Positions 49,996-58,888 of a stretch of 64,000 nucleotides of DNA are shown in pieces. The DNA lies in NCBI GenBank assembly GCA_016932075.1, contig JAFGDP010000123.1, forward strand, positions 1 to 64,000. The letters are read 5' to 3'. The stretch is from Chitinispirillaceae bacterium (lineage in GTDB: Bacteria; Fibrobacterota; Chitinivibrionia; Chitinivibrionales; Chitinispirillaceae). Position 1 is the first letter of the stretch. Each line of letters opens with the position of its first letter. The notes under the pieces are model-generated. The model made no database searches and was not told where the DNA came from. It worked only from the letters and a program-made list of their open reading frames with translations. The translations under genes were made by a program, and so were the position numbers.

Positions 49996-51060
49996 ATGCC
50001 ACCGTATCCTTCATCGCTCGGGTTTCTCTTCTGCCTCCTTCTCTATGCAGGATGGGCCCAGGCCGCTGCCCGGTCGATTGCGGCTTCGCTTGCAGAATAT
50101 GATGCTGTCCGCCGTGTATCGAGTGTATCCGGTGTTTCCGCCGTGAGTTTTTCCGGTGTCTCCCTCCATCCTGCCACTGGTACGCTCTATGTCATTGACA
50201 ATGACAACGCACAGGTGTATGAGCTGGACACCGTGGGCAACCTGCTGCGAACCATTTCCACGACCGGCTTTGAAGATCCGGAGGGGATAGCCCACCAGGC
50301 CGACGACCATTTTTTTATCGTCGAGGAGGGACGTGCGACTATTGTGCGCTTGCAGCTTCCGCGGTCCGGGACCGGTCCGGTCGACCGTGAAGACGGCACC
50401 ATGTTGACTCTTGCCGAGAACTGGGCAAACAGCGGCCTCGAAGGAGTCAGCTACAATCCGTTGACCGCCACCGCCTATGCAGTCAAAGAAACAGGCCCTC
50501 CACGGTTATACCGGATTACACTCGACAACGATGGTAATCCTGTTGCAGCGTTTCCCAACGATCCGTTTGACATCGAAAATAAAAACGGTGACGCCGCCGA
50601 TGTCTATGCTTTGACCGATGGCAATTTTATTATTGTCAATCAGGAGCAAAAAAGGCTGGAAGGATATGGTCCGCAGGGTGATCTGCTGTCATTTCTCAAT
50701 CTCGGTATGACCAAGCCCGAAGGGGTCGCCATCGATACTGCACAACGCGCCATGTATGTGGTCGGCGAACCGCGTGAATTTTTCGTATTCAGCAACAAAG
50801 CCGCCCGGATTGTCGCCAAAAGCATGCCATGGGCTTCTGTTGACTGTTCGTTCCGCATGACAGCCAATACATCCGGGTCTGACAGAATTGAATTTCGTCT
50901 TGGATACCCATCCCGTGTCCGGATACATGCAATTTCTCTCCTGGGAAGGTGTACGACCATATTCGACAAGCAACTCAATCCTGGCAAGCACATAGTAATA
51001 CCACCTACCGGCGCGTCCCCCACCGGCATCCGGTTATATCGTTTCCGTGCCGGCCCATGA
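49996..51060 (+). CDS. SdiA-regulated-like beta-propeller protein
   Basis: The 354-residue product has a signal peptide (MPPYPSSLGFLFCLLLYAGWAQA) when started at ATG 49996 after GGAAAAAAG; a GTG at 49966 is the alternative. The body has VSAVSFSGVSLHPATGTLYVI, GFEDPEGIAHQ, FIVEEGRATIVRLQL, GLEGVSYNPLTATAYAVKE and KPEGVAIDT repeats of an SdiA-regulated/phytase-like propeller. The tail (RIHAISLLGRCTTIF to SPTGIRLYRFRAG) resembles the sorting-like domain of other proteins here. Probably secreted; activity unknown. Confidence 0.72.
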   Translation: MPPYPSSLGFLFCLLLYAGWAQAAARSIAASLAEYDAVRRVSSVSGVSAVSFSGVSLHPATGTLYVIDNDNAQVYELDTVGNLLRTISTTGFEDPEGIAHQADDHFFIVEEGRATIVRLQLPRSGTGPVDREDGTMLTLAENWANSGLEGVSYNPLTATAYAVKETGPPRLYRITLDNDGNPVAAFPNDPFDIENKNGDAADVYALTDGNFIIVNQEQKRLEGYGPQGDLLSFLNLGMTKPEGVAIDTAQRAMYVVGEPREFFVFSNKAARIVAKSMPWASVDCSFRMTANTSGSDRIEFRLGYPSRVRIHAISLLGRCTTIFDKQLNPGKHIVIPPTGASPTGIRLYRFRAGP

Positions 51061-51303
51061 GCGGACATAGCCGCCGCCATTGGACCTGAAAATGTCCACG
51101 CCGAGCCTGCCGCCTCGAAATGATCAACGCGCGGCGCTACCACGGCAGGCGTTACCGTGGACTATACGTGGTGTAACTATCCTGTCTGCAAAAAAGCGCA
51201 GAAGAACAACGCACCCTTTGAATTGTTTTTCATAAAGGGTATAATTATAGAGCCTTTGCCCCGGGGCGTGCACCATGACCAAACAACAAGGCGCTTATGG
51301 CTG

Positions 51304-52995
51304 ATGGAATTACCGGATACTTTCAAAACCGCTATAAATAACTACCTGACAGCTCCTGACTCGAAGCAGAACATTTCACGTATCGATTCCGCCTACTGGG
51401 CCTTTATCGCCGACACCCTGGCTGAATGCGTTCGCTACAAAAAGGACCTCCATACCGCTATCGAAGGCATGAGGGACTTCATCGATTTCGGGATATGCCC
51501 GGAAATGGTGGAGGAGCATGACAAGGTCATCTACCGGATCACCACGGCCCCGGTCCCCTTTACTCTTTTGAAAATCAACCTCTTCTCCTCGTTTATCAAA
51601 ACCCACCTCAGTGCATTGCTGCAGGAGGGATCGCGCGAACGGATCGAAAAAGAGATAGCTATTGCCGAACGGGAGCGGTCACGGCTGGAACGGGAAATGG
51701 TAAACCAGCAGAAAAGCCGCAAACAGCTGCTCTTCTCTGAATTCAACGGATCCCCGAAGCTTGAGACCATTGCCGAGCAGATGGAGATAGTCGACACGCT
51801 GCTCGGGTCCAGTCTGGAATTGAAAAAAAATGTGGGCCGCGGCAGTTTCATCCCGGCGGACCAGAAACGCGAGCATTTTGCACGGGAAACGAACCTCTCG
51901 GGGATGCAGGCGAAGATAAGCCGTTTCCTCTCCTCTGTTCCTGCCTTGAAAGAGAGCGCCGCACAAATCAATCAGCACTCAGGCGACATCGTGCAGATAC
52001 TAGAAAAAATAATCGATATCAACAGGGCTATCACCAAAATGCGCGATGATATTGACAGGATTGAACAGGAACAGCGGTCGATTTCCGGCCTGGAGCTCGA
52101 AAACAGAATCAGGATTGAACTCGATTATCTGAGGGATCTCGTCAGACTTTCGGCCCGGCGGCTCCGTATTACCTCGTGTCCGCTTCTCAGACCAGACGAC
52201 ACCTACTTTACCCTTGAAAAACTTGCCGAATGCCTTGAACGCATACTGGAGTTCGATCCGCGGGTCTTCCAGAACGAACGTACCCCGCACTTCGGGAAAC
52301 CCTCGGTTCTGCTGGTACCGGGTAACGGCAACGCGCTCTATGATTGGAAAAACAACCAGATCATCGTGCCCCTGGTGCCGTATAATAAAAATTTCATGGC
52401 CTCGGTGGCGTCGGGGATCATCGAGTACCGTTTTGATGTCGATGAAGACAAAAAACTGCTCCATTCCTACAATCAGCTGCCTGAACACAGGAACATAAAA
52501 TCGCTCCTGCAGCTTAAATCAAAACTGGTCAAGGACTATACCATCTGGATGACGTCGGAGTATGACGGCTTCCGGATACTGTCCGCACCGGTTAAAAAGT
52601 GGTTCGAGCGGGAGATTGCGCCGAACCGCAATGAAATCTATACGCCGTTTCAATATCAATCGTTTGAACTGCCGTCAGCCGCTTTTCAGAGCCTTTTTTC
52701 CGTCATCGAGCCTGCAATAGAAAACCCGCAGCGTGCCGCAACGGAGGACCTCTGGATCGGGAGCATTCTTTTGTATCAACTCGGGAAATTTGATAAATCG
52801 TTTTCGCTGCTGATCGAAGTCAAGAAACGCAACCCCGATACCAGCTTCATCTTTTACAATCTGGGCCATACTGCAATGAAAGCGATGCGGAAAAATGAGG
52901 CAATCGAAGCGTTCAGCGATTTCATCCGGAGGCACGCTCAAAGCTGGTGGACATCGGTGGCACACGATTATCTCCGGCAATTACAGGCCATGTAA
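51304..52995 (+). CDS. Large cytosolic protein with coiled coil and C-terminal TPR, unknown function
   Basis: The 563-residue product starts at ATG 51304 with no strong ribosome site. It has an N-terminal helical region, a coiled-coil stretch at about residues 110-155 (ERIEKEIAIAERERSRLERE and following), a second helical bundle (190-290), a central alpha/beta domain with PSVLLVPGNGNALYDWKNNQ (about 330-360), and a C-terminal TPR pair (LYQLGKFDKSFSLLIEVKKR, YNLGHTAMKAMRKNEAIEAF). No catalytic motif (such as HEXXH or P-loop) is visible. I do not recognise it. It stands alone. Confidence 0.65.
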   Translation: MELPDTFKTAINNYLTAPDSKQNISRIDSAYWAFIADTLAECVRYKKDLHTAIEGMRDFIDFGICPEMVEEHDKVIYRITTAPVPFTLLKINLFSSFIKTHLSALLQEGSRERIEKEIAIAERERSRLEREMVNQQKSRKQLLFSEFNGSPKLETIAEQMEIVDTLLGSSLELKKNVGRGSFIPADQKREHFARETNLSGMQAKISRFLSSVPALKESAAQINQHSGDIVQILEKIIDINRAITKMRDDIDRIEQEQRSISGLELENRIRIELDYLRDLVRLSARRLRITSCPLLRPDDTYFTLEKLAECLERILEFDPRVFQNERTPHFGKPSVLLVPGNGNALYDWKNNQIIVPLVPYNKNFMASVASGIIEYRFDVDEDKKLLHSYNQLPEHRNIKSLLQLKSKLVKDYTIWMTSEYDGFRILSAPVKKWFEREIAPNRNEIYTPFQYQSFELPSAAFQSLFSVIEPAIENPQRAATEDLWIGSILLYQLGKFDKSFSLLIEVKKRNPDTSFIFYNLGHTAMKAMRKNEAIEAFSDFIRRHAQSWWTSVAHDYLRQLQAM

Positions 52996-53029
52996 GCAGC
53001 CGATGCCGGCAGGTCGTGCTTGTCGCACG

Positions 53030-53860
53030 TCAATAACCTGTCGTTTTGCTTGCAATCAGCGCAACATATTCCACACCGAGTTCACTACCCATGACTGTCA
53101 CCGTGTAATAGCCGTGCCTGTCGCTCCCGTCGAAGTTCTTCGTCGAGGGCATGAGAGAACCTACCGTGTAAAAAGGCACTCCGTTTCGCTGTCCGGTCCA
53201 CCAGCCGTGATAATGGCCTGAAAAATAACCGATGACGTTTTTCTGGTCGAGGATGGCAAACAGCACGTCCGACTTTTGCACCGCGTAGCGCGGTGTCTCT
53301 GGATGGAGCGGATAGTGAGAAAAGACCACGATCGGTGTTGTATTGGATACTTTTTTCATTCTCTGTGCAAGCCATACGGTACAGGGGTCACGGACGGTTA
53401 CCGTGGCTCTGCCTCCCTCGCTCAGATCCAGGAAAAGAAATCCTATGTCGCGGTGTTCAATATAAAAAGAACCTGTTCCGCGTCCGAAATGCTTTTTATA
53501 GAGCCGGTCGTCACCGACATCCGTGTGCCCCAGGTCATGGTTTCCAGGAAGGGTATACACCTTTTTGGTGAGCCTTCGCAAATACCCGCGTAACGTTATG
53601 AACTCCTTTTCCATGCCATTGCACGTCAAGTCGCCGGCAACGACCAGGAAATCAAGCGATGCCAATTGGCTCCTCCAGGTGTCAATATGCGACGCCAAGA
53701 GATCTTCCCCATCGTTGCACCCGAAATGAATATCGCTTGAAAAAGCGAACTCAACACCCTGCGGATGGCCGACCTGGGAACGGACGCCGCATGCAAACAG
53801 GAACGGAAGCGCTGAGCATAGAAAACGACACACGAGAGACCGGCACAACGGCATACGCAC
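53030..53860 (-). CDS. Exported calcineurin-like metallophosphoesterase
   Basis: The 276-residue protein has a signal or lipoprotein-like N-terminus (VCRFLCSALPFLFACG) and the full metallophosphoesterase motif set: SSDIHFG, VAGDLTCNG, PGNHDLGH, VVFSHYPLH and SGHYHGW. Such enzymes hydrolyse phosphomono- or diesters in the periplasm or on the surface with two metal ions. It converges with the TPR-protein gene, 34 bases apart. Substrate unknown. Confidence 0.86.
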   Translation of the reverse strand: MRMPLCRSLVCRFLCSALPFLFACGVRSQVGHPQGVEFAFSSDIHFGCNDGEDLLASHIDTWRSQLASLDFLVVAGDLTCNGMEKEFITLRGYLRRLTKKVYTLPGNHDLGHTDVGDDRLYKKHFGRGTGSFYIEHRDIGFLFLDLSEGGRATVTVRDPCTVWLAQRMKKVSNTTPIVVFSHYPLHPETPRYAVQKSDVLFAILDQKNVIGYFSGHYHGWWTGQRNGVPFYTVGSLMPSTKNFDGSDRHGYYTVTVMGSELGVEYVALIASKTTGY

Positions 53861-53921
53861 CTGCTTGTTTTTATCATTCCGGACGGCGCCCGCGGATAGG
53901 TATAATTATAGCATAAAAACC

Positions 53922-55112
53922 ATGAGCCATAATCGAAAATACGCTATTGCAGCATTGACGGGCAGCGATCTTATTCTGTGGATCGTCATTGTTCTGTATA
54001 CCGGGATCATCTACGCGACGCTCCCGGTCGTCCCTGCTGTGCGCAAGCTGCTTGTGGAGCGATACGGCTATGATGTGTTCAACTGGATCTATGTCTGTTT
54101 CGGCAGTGCAGGAGCGGCCTTTGTCCTCTACGGCCTCATAAAACTCCGGGCAAAAGCGCGATTGCGCTACTTCGTTGCGCTCCTTTGTATCGGCTCGGCA
54201 TATTCCTGGTATCTGGTCCGCCTCCCGTACGCGATCGAACGCATTCATCTTCTCGAATATGGCGTGCTCGGCGTTCTGCTGGTTATCGCCTGTGCAAGAC
54301 ATATGTGCCACCGCATAGCATTTCCTTGCGCCGTACTCCTGACCTATTGCATCGGCCTCGGCGACGAGACGGTACAGCATTTTCTGCCGAACCGGGTAGC
54401 CGAGATCCGTGACGGCATAACAAACGCCGTATCGGGATTCCTCGGCACCCTCCTGTTCAGTTGTACCATGGGAATGCGGCCGTCGCGCATTCCGTTTACC
54501 CGCATGCAGATGCGAATACTGTTTGTCATCTGCTGCATGTCGGTCGCGACAACGGGCCTTTTCATTTATGGAGCACATGGATTTGGACATGCGCATGCAT
54601 CCCAAGGATGCAGGTTCTACTCGTCGCTTACGGCCGAGCAGCTTGACCGTATCAACCGGAGCCCGGCCCGGGCCTCACTCCGCGAGATGGCCATCTATGA
54701 AAACGAAGCGAAGCGCCACCTGTTCCAGCGCGATTTTTACTTTACTAATGACTTTCTGGCGCGTGACGGTTCCTTTTATCGCGATTATGCTCTGGCGCTC
54801 GGCGAGAACCGGATTCTTGAATCGTGGTACCACCGCTTTTTGGAAAAAAACGGCAACAGGACGTCTTCTGAATTTTCCAGCCTCTTTGACAAAAAAGTTG
54901 GTTTTGCACTGGGCGATACACCCGTGGTATGGCCAGACAGCCTAAAACAGTGGGTCGGCCTTCGGGCCGGGCCAAGCACCACGACGGTGACGAGCAGGGT
55001 TAAAAGCACCGTCATCACCGCATGCACGCCCTGGCATCTGCTTGCCGCACAGGTGCTGGCATTTCTGCTACTGGCAATCGGATGGTTGATTTTCGAACGG
55101 ACATTGAAGTAA
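53922..55112 (+). CDS. VanZ-like membrane protein with extra C-terminal domain
   Basis: The 396-residue protein has several transmembrane helices (about residues 13-35, 52-70, 83-100, 110-125, 135-150, 165-180, 204-225 and 370-392). Residues 105-185 include HLLEYGVLGVLLVI and GLGDETVQHFLPNRVAEIRDG, the VanZ-like signature. Between helices 7 and 8 lies an extracytoplasmic domain of about 140 residues rich in Tyr/Phe and charge, absent in simple VanZ. Function unknown; some VanZ proteins affect envelope antibiotic response. Confidence 0.7.
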   Translation: MSHNRKYAIAALTGSDLILWIVIVLYTGIIYATLPVVPAVRKLLVERYGYDVFNWIYVCFGSAGAAFVLYGLIKLRAKARLRYFVALLCIGSAYSWYLVRLPYAIERIHLLEYGVLGVLLVIACARHMCHRIAFPCAVLLTYCIGLGDETVQHFLPNRVAEIRDGITNAVSGFLGTLLFSCTMGMRPSRIPFTRMQMRILFVICCMSVATTGLFIYGAHGFGHAHASQGCRFYSSLTAEQLDRINRSPARASLREMAIYENEAKRHLFQRDFYFTNDFLARDGSFYRDYALALGENRILESWYHRFLEKNGNRTSSEFSSLFDKKVGFALGDTPVVWPDSLKQWVGLRAGPSTTTVTSRVKSTVITACTPWHLLAAQVLAFLLLAIGWLIFERTLK

Positions 55113-55133
55113 CGATGCGGAGGGAGTCCGTTG

Positions 55134-56771
55134 TCACCGGTTTTTTCCGTCCGCAAATACCCTGAAATCGATATCCGGGAAAATCGCATTACATGTTTCA
55201 CATTGCGTGAGAAAACGGTCGTCAATGGCGGAGTTGATCAGATCGTCGTGCAGGCGCAGGAAATTGGCGATATGCTCGCGCGTACGGCGTACCGCATAGT
55301 CGACCATCGTACCACTCTTCATGATAAAAGCCCAGTCACTCGACTCGGCGAGAAGGAGTTCCCGCGCCATCTGGTTCAGCGCGCGCCGCGCCAGTCCTTC
55401 GGCGCTGGCATGCGTTGCCGCGAGCGCGGCCAACCGCTCCTCCATCCGCGACAGATGACGATAAATCCAGTCGTTGGTCTCATGCAGCCACATCCCTGAA
55501 AAACCGCCCTCGCCCCAGCTTGAGAAGGACGGCCGCCCCGACTGGCGAAGAGGGAAACGCGCAAGGTAATCGGACGGCGCAGCAAGCGAAATGGCATTCT
55601 GCTCAAAGGCAATTTTACGAATAAGAAAATTCAACCATTCCGGGCCCTCGTACCACCAGTGGCCGAACAGCTCGGCATCATACGGCGCCGTAATCATCGG
55701 CGGACAATCCATGCGCTGTGCAAGAAAGGTTGCCTGCGCTTCACGGTTATGCATGAAGCTGCCGGCATGCTCCTCGGCCATGCGCAGCGCATCGAGCCGA
55801 CAATAGGGTTTTTTGTCCGGGACCTTCTTGTCGGTCACCCGGTAATATTTAATGCCGGTCTGCAGTCGAATGCCCGCGGGATCGATATATGGCCGCAGGT
55901 AATCGATATCGAGGTCAAAACCGATGTCGCGATAAAACTCTCGATACGAGGGATGACCGGGATATCCCTCCTCGGCGCTCCATACCGACTTCGATGATTC
56001 TGGGTCACGACCGAACGCGGCCACCGGCGCCGTTGTGCACAGCATGGGTGCGTAGACACCGCAGACAGGTTCTGGATCGGCAGAAAGAAGCCCGTGGGTG
56101 TCTATAAAAAAATAGCGGATCCCTTCGGCATGCAGTAACGATTCCAGGCCCGGAAAATAGCCGCATTCAGGCAGCCACATCCCGGGCGTGTCCCGGCCGA
56201 ACAGGGTGCGATAATATTCGGTGGCCACGCGGATCTGGGCCTTTAATGCGCCTTTGCTCTGCTGCATGGCAGGCAGAAAGGCGTGGGTCGCGCTGCTCGT
56301 GATGATCTCGATTACCCCGCGCTCCTGCAAGGTGCGAAATGCTCCGGCACCGTCACGGTGGTACGCCTCCTCAAAAAGCCAGCGGCACCTGCAGAATCGT
56401 TCGTAATACATCCGTGCGTTCGGCAACACGGCAGGGTTCCCGGCATTGCGGTCGATCTCGCTTTGCGCCAGTTCAATACGCTTCGAAATATAGTGCACAT
56501 ACCGTTCCTGCAGAAGCTCATCCGTAAACATGGTACACAGCGTCGGCGAAAGAGAAATCGTGATCCGGAAGGGCACCTGATCATCACAAAGCGCATTCAG
56601 GTGTGAGAGAAGCGGCAGATACGTCTCAGTAAGCGCTTCAAAAAACCAGTTCTCTTCCAGCATGGAGGGAGATTCGGGATGGCGCACAAAGGGCAGGTGG
56701 GCGTGCAGAACAAGGCAGAGGAATCCCTGTGGCGATGTTTTAGAAACGGGATGGTACTTTCTTGTTTTCAT
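55134..56771 (-). CDS. GH57-family 1,4-alpha-glucan branching enzyme-like protein
   Basis: The 545-residue enzyme is a glycoside hydrolase 57 protein: VLHAHLPFVRHPE at the N-terminus, GMWLPECGYFPGLESLL with the nucleophile Glu, and PYDAELFGHWWYEGPEWL with the acid/base Asp. The C-terminal helical DUF1957 region follows (HETNDWIYRHLSRMEERLAAL and later). GH57 members in this group branch or remodel glycogen. The upstream DUF4912 gene is a common partner. A start at 56771 gives the standard length. Confidence 0.92.
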   Translation of the reverse strand: MKTRKYHPVSKTSPQGFLCLVLHAHLPFVRHPESPSMLEENWFFEALTETYLPLLSHLNALCDDQVPFRITISLSPTLCTMFTDELLQERYVHYISKRIELAQSEIDRNAGNPAVLPNARMYYERFCRCRWLFEEAYHRDGAGAFRTLQERGVIEIITSSATHAFLPAMQQSKGALKAQIRVATEYYRTLFGRDTPGMWLPECGYFPGLESLLHAEGIRYFFIDTHGLLSADPEPVCGVYAPMLCTTAPVAAFGRDPESSKSVWSAEEGYPGHPSYREFYRDIGFDLDIDYLRPYIDPAGIRLQTGIKYYRVTDKKVPDKKPYCRLDALRMAEEHAGSFMHNREAQATFLAQRMDCPPMITAPYDAELFGHWWYEGPEWLNFLIRKIAFEQNAISLAAPSDYLARFPLRQSGRPSFSSWGEGGFSGMWLHETNDWIYRHLSRMEERLAALAATHASAEGLARRALNQMARELLLAESSDWAFIMKSGTMVDYAVRRTREHIANFLRLHDDLINSAIDDRFLTQCETCNAIFPDIDFRVFADGKNR

Positions 56772-56789
56772 GAAAGTGCGAATGAGACG

Positions 56790-57569
56790 TCAGACATCCA
56801 CGCTTGACTGGTGTTCGCGGGCAAATGGTTTGACCGGGGAAGTGGCCTGCGACAACATTTTCTGCGTTTCCACCGGAATCGTACCGGCGCCGCTTTCATT
56901 TCTCTGTACGCTATCCTCATTGTAAACATAATCATCCGAAGCAGAACGCATCGATTCGTCAGCCGTATGAGAGAAATCACGCCCGGGACTTTCTGCAGCA
57001 GACCTGCCTGCAGCAGGAAGCGAGACCTCTTGTGACCGGCAGAACTCTACATACGTTCCCGACGGTGATTTCAAGCCAATCCCGACGCACCACGTGCCGC
57101 CATGTTCAGGCGTCGGGACATACCGGCTTTGCTCACTTTCATCAAGCGTTATCTCTTCCGCAAGAACGCTTGTGGAACGTGCGTCCCGGCTTTCTCGCAC
57201 CTCATAAACGCGCATGACGGATGTTGAGGTCTTCAAAGAAACGCCCGGCTGCTTCTTTCTGGCTTTATCATACGCATCAGGCGCGATTTCCCAAAAAGAA
57301 AACAGGTGCGATTCATCACGGGGAATCACGCGGAGGTAGGTTTCATTATACATAGACGGAATATCACGCGAAAAAGGAAGAAACGGCAGGGAAGCGGGAT
57401 TGCCCTGCGTGCGGTACAGCTCATCGGAAGAGGTTTTTTCACCCGCAGACGGAGAAAGTGATGGAGCAGCCGAAACAGAATGGGATCCATCTTTCGTGCT
57501 CGTGCGAATCGATCCGGAGGAAACAGGAGCACGCGGCTTTTTATTTTTGCTTGTCGGCTTCTGTGCCAT
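56790..57569 (-). CDS. DUF4912 protein
   Basis: The start at 57569 (ATG after GGGGTTGAGA) gives 259 residues. The N-terminus is Ser/Thr/Lys-rich and disordered. The centre contains ETYLRVIPRDESHLFSFWEIAPDAYD and later GTWCVGIGLKSPSGTYVEFCRS, the DUF4912 core, a beta-domain usually found next to glycogen enzymes and thought to bind carbohydrate. The C-terminus is again disordered. It lies 18 bases upstream of the GH57 gene, so both are co-transcribed. Confidence 0.8.
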   Translation of the reverse strand: MAQKPTSKNKKPRAPVSSGSIRTSTKDGSHSVSAAPSLSPSAGEKTSSDELYRTQGNPASLPFLPFSRDIPSMYNETYLRVIPRDESHLFSFWEIAPDAYDKARKKQPGVSLKTSTSVMRVYEVRESRDARSTSVLAEEITLDESEQSRYVPTPEHGGTWCVGIGLKSPSGTYVEFCRSQEVSLPAAGRSAAESPGRDFSHTADESMRSASDDYVYNEDSVQRNESGAGTIPVETQKMLSQATSPVKPFAREHQSSVDV

Positions 57570-57634
57570 TCTCAACCCCGCGCACACTAATAGTGCGTCG
57601 ATCCCGAACACACGTGCCGCCGGCCATATGACCG

Positions 57635-58876
57635 CTAATATCGTATCCCGGTGTTCTGGAACCACTCCTTGCCGGCGTTCAATCCGAGTTTCACCTGAAT
57701 AAAATTTTCTGCATACTCCGCATAACCGCTGTCCGTGCGTCTGCCGATATCAAAAATGATGTCAAACAGACCCACGTTCTGCTGAAACGGCAACCCGAAT
57801 CCCAGGGTAACGGCGTATTCCGATCCGGTGGTCGAAGGAAGCTGCGCATAGCGCACACCCAGCCGGTACTGGATAATTTCCCAGTAACGGGGCACCAGAA
57901 GATTCGGCGCCGGAATAAACTGGCTTCCACATGAAAACGAAAAAGCATCGTCAACTGCTGAACCGAGCCGGACTCCTGATTGGTACCTGCTCCACAGAGT
58001 CACGCCGGCCGACGCAGCGACAAAAAGCGAGGGTGAGAAGGTATATGAAACACCAGAAGCTAACGACGGCGGAAGGTGCAGGAAAAATGTCTGTGACGAT
58101 ACGGTCACCGTGTCCGGACTTTGAAGGAAAGACTTGCTCTCCGCGTCACCTTGAAAAAAATATTCACCCGATATACCTATGGCCAGTTTCCGATACGGTA
58201 CAAGCAGACCGCCTCGGAAGCCGTTTCCCCGGAACACGAGCCGTACCGTATCATGAAGTTCGGAGTAATACCCCGCCTGAACTGCCGAAACGGCGACCCG
58301 CCTCATGGTAATTTCATCATGAAGGAGATAGAGCCGCTCAAAGCTCATGCCCAGCCGGATAAAGGTTCCTATTGCATATCCCCATCCCACCTGCCATGAG
58401 GTAAGGCCGCCATTCTTCAGGACCCCGACGTCGACAGTATCTACGTCCCCGGTTGCGAAAGCATACGTCTTCTGTGCGCGGTACTTGAAACGTGCATCAC
58501 TGTGACGATCAAGGGAAACGCAAAAGGTACCGGCCAGTTTCAATGGAAACGCGAAAGAAATCAGTCTTGGGGATAACAAAAAATGCTCCGTAGTCTCGCC
58601 GCGATCATCGATTGAAAGCAGGTCAAGCGATATGAGCGACGAGAACGACGAGCGAGTCAGGGCACCCAAGTTGCCAGGATTATCCGCCATGCCGAAAAAG
58701 TCATTGGCCACGCCGGTGCCGGAGCCCCCGATTGACTGCGATGGCCCTGTCGAGTGAAGGGAAGGCAGACCGATCGGGCTCGAAAGCGATAGAATGGACT
58801 GTGCACCAGACTGAACGCATATGCATACTAATGCAAGCGACAACACACGTACCTCATGTAATAAATTGTTCCGCAT
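57635..58876 (-). CDS. Outer-membrane beta-barrel protein (FadL/PorV-like)
   Basis: The 413-residue product has a signal peptide (VRVLSLALVCICVQSGAQS) and then long amphipathic beta strands with repeated aromatic and small residues, ending in an aromatic residue (NTGIRY), as outer-membrane barrels do. The N-terminal GVANDFFGMADNPGNLGALTR is typical of FadL- or PorV-like proteins. It follows the lipoprotein gene by 12 bases and ends 65 bases ahead of the DUF4912 start. Confidence 0.72.
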   Translation of the reverse strand: MRNNLLHEVRVLSLALVCICVQSGAQSILSLSSPIGLPSLHSTGPSQSIGGSGTGVANDFFGMADNPGNLGALTRSSFSSLISLDLLSIDDRGETTEHFLLSPRLISFAFPLKLAGTFCVSLDRHSDARFKYRAQKTYAFATGDVDTVDVGVLKNGGLTSWQVGWGYAIGTFIRLGMSFERLYLLHDEITMRRVAVSAVQAGYYSELHDTVRLVFRGNGFRGGLLVPYRKLAIGISGEYFFQGDAESKSFLQSPDTVTVSSQTFFLHLPPSLASGVSYTFSPSLFVAASAGVTLWSRYQSGVRLGSAVDDAFSFSCGSQFIPAPNLLVPRYWEIIQYRLGVRYAQLPSTTGSEYAVTLGFGLPFQQNVGLFDIIFDIGRRTDSGYAEYAENFIQVKLGLNAGKEWFQNTGIRY

Positions 58877-58888
58877 TCGCGACTCTTT

